DNA of 64,000 nucleotides from Caenorhabditis remanei (GCF_010183535.1 NC_071330.1:13931717-13995716), one strand, 5' to 3'. Numbered from the stretch's first letter, positions 10,600-32,691 are shown. The notes: a model not told the origin generated them from the sequence alone. Numbers and translations: made by a program.

Positions 10600-11329
10600 C
10601 AGAGTTGCGCGGAAGTGATTTTTTCTAAAACGGAAGTCGGAAGTAAAATTTTGAAAACGGAAGTCGGAAGACGGAAGTAAAATTTTGAAAACGGAAGTCG
10701 GAAGTAAAATTTTGAAAACGGAAGTCGGAAGACGGAAGTAAAATTTTGAAAACGGAAGTCGGAAGTAAAATTTTGAAAACGGAAGTCGGAAGACGGAAGT
10801 AAAATTTTGAAAACGGAAGTCGGAAGTAAAATTTTGAAAACGGAAGTCGGAAGACGGAAGTAAAATTTTGAAAACGGAAGTCGGAAGACGGAAGTAAAAT
10901 TTTGAAAACAGAAGTCGGAAGACGGAAGTAAAATTTTGAAAACAGAAGTCGGAAGACGGAAGTAAAATTTTGAAAACAGAAGTCGGGAGTGAAATTTTGA
11001 AAACGGAAGTCGGAAGACGGAAGTCGGAAGTCGGAAATTGGAAGTCGGAAGTCGGAAGTAGATGTTTTCGCAAAGATTCAAAAACTCCAAGAGAAAAATC
11101 ATAAAATTCGCGGAAATCAGTGAGAAATTAGTTTTTGGCTGAAGAAAAACCTATTTTCAGTCATTTGAGACCATTTTTCCTTGTATTTCTGCAAAATATA
11201 CTTTTCGGAAATTCCACAGTTATGGAATGGTGGAAGTCGGAAGTAAAATTCCTTATCCGGAAGTCGGAAGTCGGAAGTTGGAAGTGAAAAAAACCCGGAA
11301 GTCGGAAGTCGGAATTCTCAACAACACTG
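10600..11329 (+). mobile_element. hAT-like miniature element with expanded GGAAGTC array
   Basis: The left tip is CAGAGTTGCGCGGAAGTG. The right tip degenerates to CAACACTG and is followed by CTAGGGAG. From 10613 to about 11060 there are roughly fourteen tandem units of AAAATTTTGAAAACGGAAGTCGGAAG, alternating between about 27 and 34 bp. The non-repetitive core (about 11060-11240, ATTCAAAAACTCC...TATGGAATGG) is shared with the copies at 12416 and 37529. A 182-codon minus-strand frame over the array is only the repeat read in frame. Confidence 0.65.
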
Positions 11330-11407
11330 CTAGGGAGCGCTCGTACCAAAGCAAAAAAATTGCACATATTCAAAATGTTGAGATTTTTTAGGCTCAAATG
11401 GTAGTAA

Positions 11408-11752
11408 CATACTTGCAAAAACGGGCCGGCGCATAACTCGCGTCAAAATGAATATCTTGAACTGAAAAATATACCAAAATGTAGATCTCAACGAGTTCTA
11501 TGTCCATGATATAATACGGGTCGGATGGCTATTCGTTAATATGTCGCGGGCCGGGCTAGAATGACTTTTTTGGCCTTTTTCGCGTTTTTTGGCACTTTTT
11601 CCCGGTCCGCGACATATTAACGAATACCGGCCCGTAGTAGGACACGGACATTGAACTTGTTGAGATCTACATTTTGGTATATTTTTCAGCTCATAATATT
11701 GAGTTTAACACAAGTTACGCGCCAGCCCGTGTCGGCCCGGTTTGCAAGTATG
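11408..11752. mobile_element. hAT-like miniature element, GGGCCGG family
   Basis: Perfect 12-bp terminal inverted repeats, CATACTTGCAAA and TTTGCAAGTATG. The flanking 8 bp are GGTAGTAA (11400-11407) and GGTAGTTA (11753-11760), a target duplication with one mismatch. The interior holds inverted CGGGCCGG blocks and GTTAATATGTCGCGGGCCGG. It is too short to encode a transposase. 8-bp duplications and CA...TG tips fit the hAT superfamily. Confidence 0.75.
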
Positions 11753-12415
11753 GGTAGTTATACCTTCAATACAACTAATTAGCTTTGTCTTCAGATCCAT
11801 ACATTCCGTTATTACTTCCACACCGCTCTGCTATATTGATATTCTTGTATGATCTCCCAATGAGAAATTCTCAAATTATTATCCCAAAACAGAATTGGCG
11901 AACGTCAAATGAGGATCACAGAGGAAGATTATCCTTCAAAATAAATCTAGCTTTCCTTGCAGATGTGAGCCTCGACTAAAGTGAAGATTATCCGGATTCG
12001 GTTTGCCGAGAGTACTTACTGTCTACCAGTTTTTTTGTTGGATTTTTTCAAACTTGAGCAAACATAAAGAACTTTTAAAAAAGAACACAAAAATGTTAGG
12101 TAATTACGTATGTATATGGAACCACGGAGAATGTTGAGATGAGGGTTTCAAAAAACTTGGAATTCTAGATTTTTTCAGTTTTCCAAACATTTAAATGAAT
12201 TGATTACACTAATGTCATTAAATAAAACAATTATAGCCTTCTGGAATTCCATTTGTTTCGTTTCTCCATTTTTCCTTCTCACAATAAACCTGGTTGCTTC
12301 ATAATTCCAATTTCGTAGGATATTGTGACCTGAAGATTTATTTTTGTAGTTGACAATTTTTCCTGAGACAAGATTCCTGTAGCTTTCACTGCTTGGGTTA
12401 TGATTTGCTAGGGAG

Positions 12416-12759
12416 CAGGGTTTTCGCGGAAGTGATTTTTTCTAAAACGGAAGTCGGAAGTAAAATTTTCAAAACGGAAGTCGGAAGTAGATTTTTTCGC
12501 AAATATTCAAAAACTCCTAGAAAAAGTTCATAAAATTCGCGAAAATGAGTGGAAAATTAGTTTTTGACTGAAGAAAAGCCTATTTTCTGTCCATTTAGAC
12601 CATTTTTCCTTGTATTTCTGCAAAATATACTTTTCGGAAATTCCACTATTATGGAATGGAGGAAGTCGGAAGTAAAATTCCTTATCCGGAAGTCGGAAGT
12701 CGGAAGTCGGAACGATAAAAATGCCCGGAAGTCGGATGTTGGAATTCCATGAAACTCTG
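12416..12759 (+). mobile_element. hAT-like miniature element, GGAAGTC family
   Basis: Tips are CAGGGTTTTCGCGGAAGTG and CCATGAAACTCTG. It shares its central core with 10600-11329. The left flank is CTAGGGAG (12408-12415), identical to the right flank of the 10600-11329 element. The right flank is GTACCGAC. Confidence 0.7.
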
Positions 12760-13463
12760 GTACCGACGCGTAACTTGCCTAAAACGCAATATTATGCCCT
12801 AAAAATGGGTTAATGTGTCGCGGGCCGGCTTTTTGAAGTCATTTATGTGATTTTCGGCCATTTTTGGCCATTTTTCTCGGCCCGTGGTACATTAACAAAT
12901 AAACATCGGTTCCGTTGTAGGTCATGTTTATAGAACTCGTCGTGATCTACATTTTGGTATATTCTTCAGCTCACAATATTGAGTTTTAAGCAAGTTGTAA
13001 GTCATTTTTGGTGAAAAAATGCCGTTTTTTGTCAGATTTTCGTCATTTTCATCGATTTTAAATGTAAAAACCTTTTTTTTTAATTTTATTTTTGCACTTT
13101 TCTGTTCGCACGTGCTACTTTGGATGAAAAAGTCTGTTTTTTCTGTTTTTTAAAAAAGAAAAATACAGTTTTCAGGCGGTTATCAGTTTGAAAATGTCTG
13201 TTTTTACTCATTTGTTGTGAGTTTCCGTCTTTTTAAGTTTTACACCCCAATTTTTGACTGCAAATCATCAAAATATGGGCCGGATGCACGCTTGTTAAGG
13301 TACCGAAAAATGACAAAAATTGCATTTTGTCTGTGTGTCCGGATGTCTCTTCCCTTTCTAAATTAAACTTCAAAGAACACATGCCAAATCGAAAAGAAGA
13401 AAAAAAGGGAGCAACAAAATAGGCGTGGCCTATTTTGTTGCTCCCTGGAAGAGACAAACTGGA

Positions 13464-13474
13464 GAGACGCAGAG
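13464..13474 (+). promoter_or_regulatory. GAGACGCAGAG motif upstream of mec-12
   Basis: GAGAGACGCAGAGAGTGAGA lies about 145 bp before the mec-12 ATG. The same motif sits just upstream of the glutathione transferase and the putative NIPA first exon, outside any fold-back repeat. A promoter role is inference from position. Confidence 0.4.
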
Positions 13475-13580
13475 AGTGAGAGTGTCACGCCTTCTTCTTT
13501 TGGGACATGGGCTCTAAACAGAGCACACCACTCGTCACCACTCCCCGCCGACTCCGGGACTCTGAGAGAGTAGTCTTCTT

Positions 13581-13588
13581 CTTTTTAG
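13581..13588 (+). promoter_or_regulatory. Candidate trans-splice acceptor for mec-12
   Basis: CTTTTTAG occurs 25 bases before the mec-12 start codon with no in-frame upstream ATG between. In nematodes such sites commonly receive the SL1 leader. It could equally be a chance pyrimidine run. Confidence 0.35.
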
Positions 13589-13613
13589 CAACAACTTAGC
13601 AAGTACTTGAAAC

Positions 13614-23962
<10,349 letters not shown>

Positions 23963-24960
23963 TTCGATGATTTCCGTGGTTTTAGACTCCAAAAAACCCT
24001 CAAAAACCCCCTGAAATACCCCTGAAAACCCTTAAAACCCTTAACGCTTTATGAAAAAAAAACTTTTTATGTGAATTCTCCCCCCTTCGCTATGCTTTTT
24101 CGCTTCTTTTTTTTCAATTTTTCAATTTTTTATGTCTACAGTATGTCTTTGTCTTTTTTGTCTTAAAACAACGATCGATAAACTTGTTTCTCTCCACAGT
24201 CAGTTTTTGAAGAAAACGTTTTATTTTTTAAAAAAGTTTTCCAGATTTCGATTTTTCTCAAAAATGGGCGGAGCTACCTGAAAACTATTAACTACGAAAA
24301 TGTAGCCCTTCAAATTTCCTATATTTTACCTGTTTTCACTTTTTTGATATCTCTTCACCCCGCCGAGTTACGCCCCTTCAAAGATAAGGGGTAGAAGGTA
24401 GGAGGGTGCAGAGAAGCGAGACGCTCTAACTGTCTGCGTCTCTCCTCATAATGTTTGAAGGGATGTAACTCGGTGGGGTGAAGAGATATCAAAAACTAAA
24501 ATCGCTCTAAAATCGACTAAAATCGCTACCAACCATGTTACCTCAGAAAAAACCCTCTATCTCAAAAATGGGCGGAGCTACTCAAATTTTTTTAAACTAC
24601 CAAAATATAGCCCTTAAAATTTGCTACATTTCATCAGTTGACAACTTTTTGATATCTCTTCACCCCGCCGAGTTACATCCCTTCAAACATTTGTGGAGAG
24701 ACGCAGACAGTTAGAGCGTCTCGTTTCTCTGCACCCTCCTACTCTCCGCCTCCTTATCTTTGAAGGGGCGTATCTCGGCGGGGTGATGAGATATCAAAAA
24801 AGTGAAAACTGATAAAATGTAGGAAATTTCAAAGGCTACATGTTTGTAGTTAATAATTTTTTTTTTTTTTTTTTTTGCCCACTTTTGAGATATATTGCTT
24901 TTTCTAAAGTTACATGGTTTATGGCAATCTTAGCCGATTTTGACCAATCATTTGATAGTT
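23963..24960. repeat. mec-12 3' region and family-B fold-backs
   Basis: The mec-12 3' end probably lies near a GATAAA at 24177-24182. From 24245 to 24960 are two family-B hairpins (24250-24500 and 24555-24895) that separate mec-12 from the convergent glutathione transferase gene. A 20-base T-run interrupts the second right arm near 24858. Confidence 0.6.
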
Positions 24961-24961
24961 T

Positions 24962-24967
24962 TTTATT
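24962..24967 (-). terminator. Poly(A) signal AATAAA
   Basis: Minus-strand AATAAA 25 bases past the glutathione transferase stop codon. Confidence 0.75.
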
Positions 24968-24991
24968 CAGCAACTATAAATAATAAAAATA

Positions 24992-27637
24992 TCAGTTATC
25001 CTTTGGCGCATCCGGTTGTCTACTCGCCTCCGCTGCTTGAAATTCTGGAATTTCAGCCAAAACGCTAGCGATCCTGGAGATGGTGGGGTACGGTGTCATG
25101 TCCACGTTGTACCTGAAAAAAATCACAAAAAAACTGAAATTTTCGAAAAAAAAAGGTACTTATACTTGGCGTTATACACAATTGATGGTAGATTGATGTC
25201 GGCTACAGTAATCTGATCGCCAACACAGAATTTTCCGGAATATTTCTTCAGTAGTTCCTCGAGAGCGTCGAAACCGTAGGTGATGTGATGGTTGCACCAC
25301 TGGAAATTGGATTATGTCCAATTTTTCATTATTTCTGTTTAGAACTCTCAAAAATCTTATATTTAAGATAAAATTTATCACTAAAAACCGAAAAACTAAA
25401 TTTCGAAACTTTTGCGAAAATCTTGAACTCTGAAAATCACCCTAACTTTGTTAGAATTTACCAGATCTAAATGAAAATAGAATTTTTGAATTCAGCTCGG
25501 TGAGACGGTCCAGAAAAGTATAATCATGACTAGGTTTGACGCAAGTTGGGTCCCACCACGAAAATCCGAATTTTGGGTTACTGTAGTTTTCGTGGTGAGA
25601 CCCAACTTGCTTCAAACCTAGGCATGACTATACTTTTATAAAAGCTGGAAACGTGATGAATTTGAAAATGTTAATTTTGAAAGATTTGAATCAAAACTGG
25701 CAAAGTTACAAAAAATCGAAATTTTTGACCGTTTTTGTCGGTTTTTGCAGCGAATTTTGGTTTTTTCTTGAATTTTTCTTCAGAAAACTCAATTCAATTA
25801 TTCCTACCGTAATTCCATAATCGGGCTTTATCTTGTCCACCATCTTACAAATCGCCAGGTTCTGGAGTGGCTGGATGTTGGAGGAGATCTGGAATCAAAA
25901 CAGTGGATATTTTGACAGATTTGATTTAAAAATTCGTGTTCGGTGTGTTGAGAGCTTTCAGAAAAGTATAATCATGCCCATATTCTGTGAAAATTGGGTC
26001 CCGCCACGAAAACTACAGTAACCCAAAATTTAGTTTTCGTGGTGGGACCCAACTTTCACCGAATATGGGCATGATTATACTTTTCTGAACCGTCTTGAAG
26101 AGTTGAATCCGAAAATATAAGTTTCAGATTATTTAAACGAAAACTCGTTGAGTTACGGTAGAAAATGTCAAAATGTGATTTTTTGTAATTTTTCGAAAAT
26201 CTGTAACTTTGTCCGTTTTCGACGGATCTTGTTGATTTTAGGCTTACAATAACCCTAATGTTTGATATTTTCGGTAAAATTATATCGCACGGATTATGAC
26301 ACCGATAACCACCCATTGGGTCTCGCCACGAATTCAACCGAGTTACAGTATTCCCATGACTCACATGAAATGCAATAGCTCTGGCGTGAGCTTTCTCTCC
26401 GGCGTCTTTTGGTAGCAATGGGGGATTCGGGTAGACCTCATCCAGGTACTCAATTATAGCCATCGATTCGGTCAGGGTGAGTCCATTGATTTTCAGAATT
26501 GGCACCTTTTTCGCTGGGTTGTTGAGGAAAAAGTCTTTCTGGAATGAGGAGGTTTGCTAAGAGGGGGAGAAATCTAATTCGATGAGAATCAATTTTTCAA
26601 GAAAATTCAGAAGATTTCCGACATTTTGAGCCAAGAATCTTCTGAATATGTTTAAAACTAAAAAAGTTACGGATTTTCGAAATCTTTCGAAATTTCTGAA
26701 AAATTGAAATTGCTATAAATCTGTCAATTTTGACGCGATTCACATGAAACTAACATTTTTGAATTCAGCGTGTTAAGACGCTTCGAATGAGTATCTCCAA
26801 CAATAATCATGTCTAGTTTTGGGTTCACAACAAAATTACGGTATGCGCCTTTAAACTGGGTTACTGTAGTTTTCGTGGTGGGACCCGATTGGGAGGGAAT
26901 CTAGGCTTGTTTATACTTTTCTGAAAGCGCTCGACACTCTACGTCTGAAAATGCAAATATCATGTAATTTGGGTCAGAAATGACTGAAATACGGTATTAC
27001 CAGTTTTTGACAATTTTTCGAAAATTTTCGAAAATCTCCAACTTTTCCATTTTTTCACTTTTCTTTCTGATTTTTATTTCAAAACGTGGCAAATCATCTA
27101 AACTACTCAATAAAAATATTTGCCACAAAATCCCTCCCCAATAACTACAGTAACCTCGAGTTTTCGTGGCGGGACCCAATTTTTATCATTTTTAAAGTTT
27201 TTTTCCAAACGTAGGCATGATTATACTTTTCGGAAAGCTCTCTTTGCGCTGATTCAGAATGTTTCAATTTTATGTAGTTTCAGTCGAAAATGACTGAATT
27301 ACAGCAAATTGAAATTTCAGAATTTCGAAATTTTTCGAAAATCTGTAACTTTGCGAGTTTTTGCTCGTTTTTGTTGATTTTTAGCTTAAAACCATTGAAA
27401 TTTTCTGAATTTTTTATAAAATTCATATCAAAAGGTCCTCATTTTCAGAATCGTAGACCAAGAACGCACCTGCTCCTCCTCCGACCGTATATTCACCGCA
27501 TGATACTCGTAGTCGATTTTTTTGAGTGCTAGTGCTGAAAATTATCATTTTTCTGCAAATTTTTAGCTTCAATTACCTATTCTGACTCTAGACGAACAAG
27601 ACGAACTCCAAGATGAGTACAGTATGGGTAGGGCCAT
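24992..27637 (-). CDS. Zeta-class glutathione transferase / maleylacetoacetate isomerase
   Basis: Six exons join in phase to 211 residues: 27637-27577, 27534-27470, 26538-26365, 25888-25808, 25299-25166, 25112-24992. The family isomerises maleylacetoacetate to fumarylacetoacetate in tyrosine breakdown, using glutathione in the cytosol. The thioredoxin-like N-domain (1-85) carries the zeta signature SSCSSRVRIALALK at 12-25 and the glutathione-contacting Glu66-Ser67. The helical C-domain ends TPYPTISRIA...SRQPDAPKDN, close to the family norm of about 212-216. One oddity: Trp in the usual SSCSWRVRIA is Ser16 here. Intron 1 is only 42 bp; introns 2 (931 bp) and 3 (476 bp) contain family-A fold-backs. 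I cannot tell which C. elegans zeta paralogue it matches, so no symbol is given. Confidence 0.9.
25300..27469 (-). repeat. Family-A fold-backs in glutathione transferase introns
   Basis: Palindromes at about 25500-25655 (fourth intron, 25300-25807), 25945-26100 (third intron, 25889-26364) and 26780-26935, with a right arm at 27215-27240 (second intron, 26539-27469). Confidence 0.7.
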
Positions 27638-27752
27638 TGTTTTTTTTCGAAAAATCGATAATTTTTTTGTTTAGATGTGAAGAAAATTATATGATGTATT
27701 ATATATTTGGTCAAAGTTGTCATTGTTTACCAAAAAAATAGGAAAAAAAGAT

Positions 27753-27764
27753 GAGAGACGCAGA
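27753..27764 (-). promoter_or_regulatory. GAGAGACGCAGA motif upstream of the glutathione transferase
   Basis: The motif lies about 115 bp upstream of the ATG at 27637, outside a fold-back element. It resembles the motif before mec-12. Confidence 0.35.
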
Positions 27765-27769
27765 AAAAA

Positions 27770-28960
27770 AAAGAAAATGGGAAACTGATAACAAGCATGA
27801 TGACAACGTGTAGGAGGAGGGGGTAGTACAAAGTACAAAATATGAAACATGGCTAGAAAAACGGAGTCAGAAACATTAATTTTCAGTTTTTCTAAATTAG
27901 TATGTCGATTTTCAGATTCAGCGCGTTGAGAGCTTTCAGAAAAGTATAATCATGCCTGTTTTCTGAAAATTTTTTTGTTTTTCTGAAAATTTTTTTGAGT
28001 CCCGCCACGAAAACTTTGGGTTACTGTAGTGGGATCCAACCACATCCATTTTTTTGGTTAGTTCAGTTGATTTGCAACATTTTCAACTTAAAATCACTGA
28101 AAAATATCTGAAAATGGGAAAGTTACAGATTTTCGAAACATTTCGAAAAAAATTCGAAACACTAAAACTACAGTATCCCGATCGGTTGGAGACCTATTGC
28201 ATTGACTTTTTGATTTTTGGATTCAGCTAGTCGAGAGCTTTCAGAAAAGTATAATCATGCCCACAACCGGTAAAACTTGGGTCCCACCACGAAAATCCGA
28301 ATTTCGGGTTACTGTAGTTTTTGTGGTGGGACCCAACATGAAGCGATTCTAAGCATGATTATACTTTTCTGAAAGCTGAAAACGAGCTGAGTTTGAAAAT
28401 GTGAATTTCAAAGCAGTTGGTTTGAAACTCAGCGAGATATGGTAGTTTTTCAAAAACCGAAATTTTCGAAAAGTTTCGAAAATCCATAACTTTGCTCTTT
28501 TTTGACATTTTTCAAAAGTTAAAAGTGGAAAATGTTAAAATTTAATTATACTAACTATAAAAATAGAGGAGCCTCGAAAAAACAACAACACCCTCGAAAT
28601 GTTTGAAATAATTTCAAACAGATCCGTTTTTCTTCGATTTCTTCTACCAAAAAGTGGGCGGAGCTTATTCTTCCTAGAGTATCCCCCAATGATTCCCCCT
28701 TTCAAACCAATTCATCTCACTCTTTGTTCCTCCCCTTTGGAACCAAAAACCCCCCACAATTCACGTGTAATTAATTAAATAAATATTTGAAATTTAACTT
28801 TTTTTTTTCAAAATTTTAGAAAAGTTCCAATTTCAATTTTTCATTTTCCACGTGTACTACAACTCCAATAACCGTAACCTTCTGATCAAATCAAACGATA
28901 ATTGATTTCCCGAAAATCGATTATTCTGAAAATAATTCAAGAAAAGAGAAGGAGTACTGT
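27770..28960. other. Divergent intergenic region
   Basis: It separates the minus-strand glutathione transferase from the plus-strand 192-residue gene. It contains a left family-A arm (27930-27960) and a full family-A palindrome (28230-28375). 28560-28960 is unique AT-rich sequence that must hold the promoter of the 28967 gene. Confidence 0.5.
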
Positions 28961-28966
28961 AACAAA

Positions 28967-30456
28967 ATGAGCGGCTCGGAGGAGAATGAGGTAAACTTTA
29001 GAAAATCAATCAATAAATCAATAAATCGATAATTTCCATCAGGGTGCCAATAATTCTACAAATGAAATCATTAACACTTTCAATGAATTTTTCAAAAATG
29101 TTCCCGTCGAGAAGAGTTTCGATATGACTTATAAAGGTACAGTAACCCAATGGAGGGATTGAGATGCAAAAATTATATTTTCCATAAAACTTTAGAATTT
29201 TGCGTAATTCCGTGATTTTTGACTGAAATCTATTGGAATTTATATTTTTAGAATCAGCATAAAAAGAGCCTTCAGAAAAGTATAATCATGCCTCGGTTTG
29301 AAGAAAACTGGAAAAATGATAAAAATTGGGTCCCGCCACGAAAACTCGAGGTTACTGTAGTTATTGGAGAGGGAATTTGTGGCAAAAATTTGTATCAAGT
29401 AGTTTCAATGACTTGCTATGTTTTAAGCTTAAAATCAGTTAGAAAAACTCAAAATTGGAAAAGTTGGAGATTTTCGAAAAATCAAAGAAAATAAAAATCT
29501 GAATTTTAGACGTATTTCAGTCCGATTTCACCCAATTTTTATAGAATTTACATTTTTGAATTCAAAAGATTCTCAGCTTTCAGAAAAGTATAAACAAGCC
29601 TATTCTTGCTTCAAATTGGGTCCCACCACGAAAACTACAGTACCCCTTCCCAATTTAAAGGCGCATACAGTAGGAATTTCGTAGTGTGACCCTAGATAGT
29701 GCATGATTATACTTATTCGAAACGTCTCGACACGCTGAATTCAAAAATTTTAGTATCATTTGAGTTGCGTCGGATTTATAGCGATTTCAAAATTTCCAGA
29801 GTTTTCGATTTTCAAAAATTTTCGAAAATCTGTAACTTTTTGATTTTCTATCCAATTTCCCTGGTTTTTGGCTTAAAAAATGCAGAAAATTCTGCATTTT
29901 TTGTTAAAAGTACTTTAAAACCAGAATTTTCAGTTTATCTCCGTGAACTGGCCGATATGGATGACCATTCGACTCTCTCCGCCCGTTCTTCATCCACCAA
30001 TATTCAAGAACCCAAAGTTTTGGCTTCATTTGGCACCGTGCCAAAAATGAATTCAGTGAGAGAATAAGCTCCGCCCCCTTTTCACAGAAAAATCGATAAT
30101 TTCTCATCTCATTTCAGACAACGTCTTCCGCCACGTCAACGGAGGAATTCGCTCGAAAAGATCGATCGATGGTCTCATTGACTGAAATTCATCGAAAAAT
30201 CAATAATCAATCGATCGATTCGAAGAAGAATCCCGATTGGTCTCTCTCGCCGACTTTCTATAATTTGAGTATTCTGAAACCGTCGACGCCTTCTGAATTG
30301 CCACCAAAACGATCGACGTCTTCATCTGCGCCGCCGTCGACGTTCACGAAGAAGGAAAAATTGGAATTTGAGAAAATAATTGAGACGAAAGTGGAAGAAA
30401 ACGGAGAGAATGGTGGAATCGAACTATACGTTAATATCAATGATTGCTTTAATTAG
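28967..30456 (+). CDS. Unrecognised 192-residue Ser/Thr-rich protein
   Basis: Four exons join in phase: 28967-28990, 29043-29136, 29934-30055, 30118-30456. The start MSGSEENE is followed by a GTAAAC donor and a 52-bp intron. The protein is acidic at its N-terminus and has a hydrophobic-aromatic helix-like stretch at about 17-45 (INTFNEFFKNVP...). A Ser/Thr-rich middle includes HSTLSARSSSTNIQEPKVL, and a charged tail ends ELYVNINDCFN. There is no signal peptide or membrane segment. I do not recognise a family. An AATAAA lies 7 bases beyond the stop. Intron 2 (29137-29933) is filled with family-A repeats. Damaged copies of exon 3 and of the exon 4 tail lie downstream, so the locus has undergone partial tandem duplication. 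Confidence 0.8.
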
Positions 30457-30462
30457 ATTATG

Positions 30463-30468
30463 AATAAA
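30463..30468 (+). terminator. Poly(A) signal AATAAA
   Basis: Immediately after the stop codon of the 192-residue gene. Confidence 0.6.
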
Positions 30469-30537
30469 AAGAACTCTTGGGTTCGCAACTTTTTTGTAGA
30501 TCAAATTGATTAATTTTTAGTAGCATATTCAGAATCA

Positions 30538-31210
30538 GCGCGTCGAGACGCTTCAGAAAAGTATAATCATGCCAAGGTTTGATGCAAATTGAGTCTCGAC
30601 ACGAAAACTACAGTAAGCTGGAGTGGAGTACTGTAGTTTTCGTGGTGGGACCCAATTTGCACGAAATATAGGCATGATTATACTTTTCTGAAAGCTGAAA
30701 ACGAGCTGATTTGGATAGTTAAGGTTTCAGAATTTTTGGATTTCTGGATTTTGAGAAAATTTTCAAAGGATGAGAATCTTAAAGTTGCTCTCAAAAAATC
30801 TAGGAACGAACGCGTTAAAGTTGCGCCAGACAGACAGAAAATTATTCTTCTTGATTTGTATCCGACTTTTTCTGTATTTCAACTGATTTTTTTGTGAAAA
30901 TTGGGTTTCGGAGTATTTTTGACAAAAAATTCAGAACTATACATTAATATCAATGATTACTTTAATTAGATGAATGAAAAGAACTCTCGGATTCGCAACT
31001 TTTTTGTAGATCAAATTGATTAATTTTTAGTAGCATATTCAGGATCAGCGCGTCGAGAGCTTTCAGAAAAGTATAATCATGCCTATATTTGCTCTCAATC
31101 GGGTCCCACCACGAAAACTACAGTAACCCAGTTTAAAGGCGCATACCATATTTTTGTCATGTGGTCCAAGCCTAGTCATGATTATACTCATTCGATGCGC
31201 CTTGACACGC
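30538..31210. repeat. Two family-A fold-backs
   Basis: Palindromes at about 30538-30705 and 31055-31210. Each follows a copy of the same 110-bp gene tail, so element and tail were duplicated together. Confidence 0.65.
30934..31047 (+). pseudogene. Duplicate of the 192-residue gene's 3' end
   Basis: It repeats 30428-30545 with scattered changes: last codons of exon 4, the TAG stop, the post-stop region and the flanking TTTTTAGTAGCATATTCAG. The poly(A) signal is altered (AATGAAA). No exon precedes it. Confidence 0.75.
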
Positions 31211-31548
31211 TGAATTCAAAAATGTTAGTTTTTGGTGAATCCAGTCAAAATTGACGGATTTTTAGCAATTTCAATATTTCCAGAATTTTCGAAATGTTTC
31301 GAAAATCTGTAACTTTTTGATTTCTTGAGATTTTCGGCAGCTTTTTTGTTGAAAATGTGCCCGAATAGACTGAAAACCTGTCAAAAATAATTCGGACCAT
31401 AATATTATCAAAATAAAAAAGTTCCGACATTTTTTCTTACGACAAAATGCAGACTCAGTACAAAATTACTACTGTGTCTGCATTCTGACGTGAAAAAAAA
31501 TGTCGGAACTTTTTTATTTCGACAATAGTACAGTAATCCCATAATTAT

Positions 31549-31864
31549 CAGACTTGCAACGGGCCGGGCCGGAATGAGAATTTCCAGGGCCCGGCCCGGT
31601 CGGCCCGGAAGTTCAGTACTGAAAAAAATTCAAATTTTTTTTTCGAAAATTTCACGATTTTTTTTGAAAAATATTTCTTAAAAACAATTTTTTGTAGGTT
31701 TCGAAGGTTTTTGAAAAATATACTTGAAGAAAAATATGAAAAATTTTCAGAAAATAAATTTTTGGACAAAAAATTGTAGTGAAAAAAGTTCAAAAATTCA
31801 AATCCGGGCCGACCGGGCCGGGCCGGGCCGGGCCGGCGGGCCGGCCCGGAATCTTGCAAGTCTG
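31549..31864. mobile_element. hAT-like miniature element with perfect 8-bp target duplication
   Basis: Terminal inverted repeats CAGACTTGCAA and TTGCAAGTCTG, flanked on both sides by ATAATTAT (31541-31548 and 31865-31872). Subterminal blocks of GGGCCGGGCC are present at both ends and the interior is AT-rich. No coding capacity. Confidence 0.85.
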
Positions 31865-32691
31865 ATAATTATCGCTGTGAGACCCAAAAATTTCCGATTT
31901 TTTCGAATTTATCCAAACCTATGCATGATTATACTTTTTCGAAAGCTAAAAACAAGGTGATCAAGAATAATTAGCTTAAAATTAATAAAAATTGTATTTG
32001 GAGCAAAAAAAAAGCCATTCGATTTTCCAACTTTTTGCCCTCACGCTCTTATCATAAAAATCTTTCTTTTTCCCAAAACGCACTATAATTTCGTCTTTTT
32101 TATCGGTAAATTGAGATTCTTATCAAAAATCGGAGTAAAAATGGAGAAAACCTTCTTGATATTTCTTTTTCGAATATTCAAAAAAAAATTGAAAATTTTT
32201 TTTTTTGAAATTTTTTTCCAGAATTTTTTTTGTTGTTTGTACATATATATGCATGAGTATAAATATAAGAAACCTTATATTCCCTTTCTCATAGAAAAAG
32301 GGGGAAAACGGGAAAACCACATGGCCCCCTCGTCCTCCTCCTCCCAAAATTAAACCACCTGCTCTCCGACTACTAGTGGTGGTGGTGGTGCATATGCTCT
32401 TAGGCTTAGGCTTAATGAAAATTTCTCTAAATCTCTTATATTTGCATATTGTTCAACAAGGAGATAGGGTTTCTTAGATTTTTGGTGAAAAAAAAAATTT
32501 CGAAAAAAATTTTTTTGGCCAGTGTAAAGTTCGAATTTTTTTTTCAAATTTGAAATTTATTGAAATTTTTATTTTTATTTCGTAAAAATGTAGAATGCTG
32601 CGGTCATTTTAAGCTAAAATTCATCAAAATCGGTTAGAAATTGACAAAGTTACAGGTTTTCGAAACTTTTCGAAAAATATAAAAAGTTCAA

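Noticed and set aside
10554..11102. 182- and 171-codon minus-strand frames (FKILLP-type repeats)
   Set aside because: They are translations of the GGAAGTC array, with no independent coding evidence.
26056..26505. 149-codon frame as a complete gene
   Set aside because: It is transferase exon 3 read through its GTGAGT donor into the intron.
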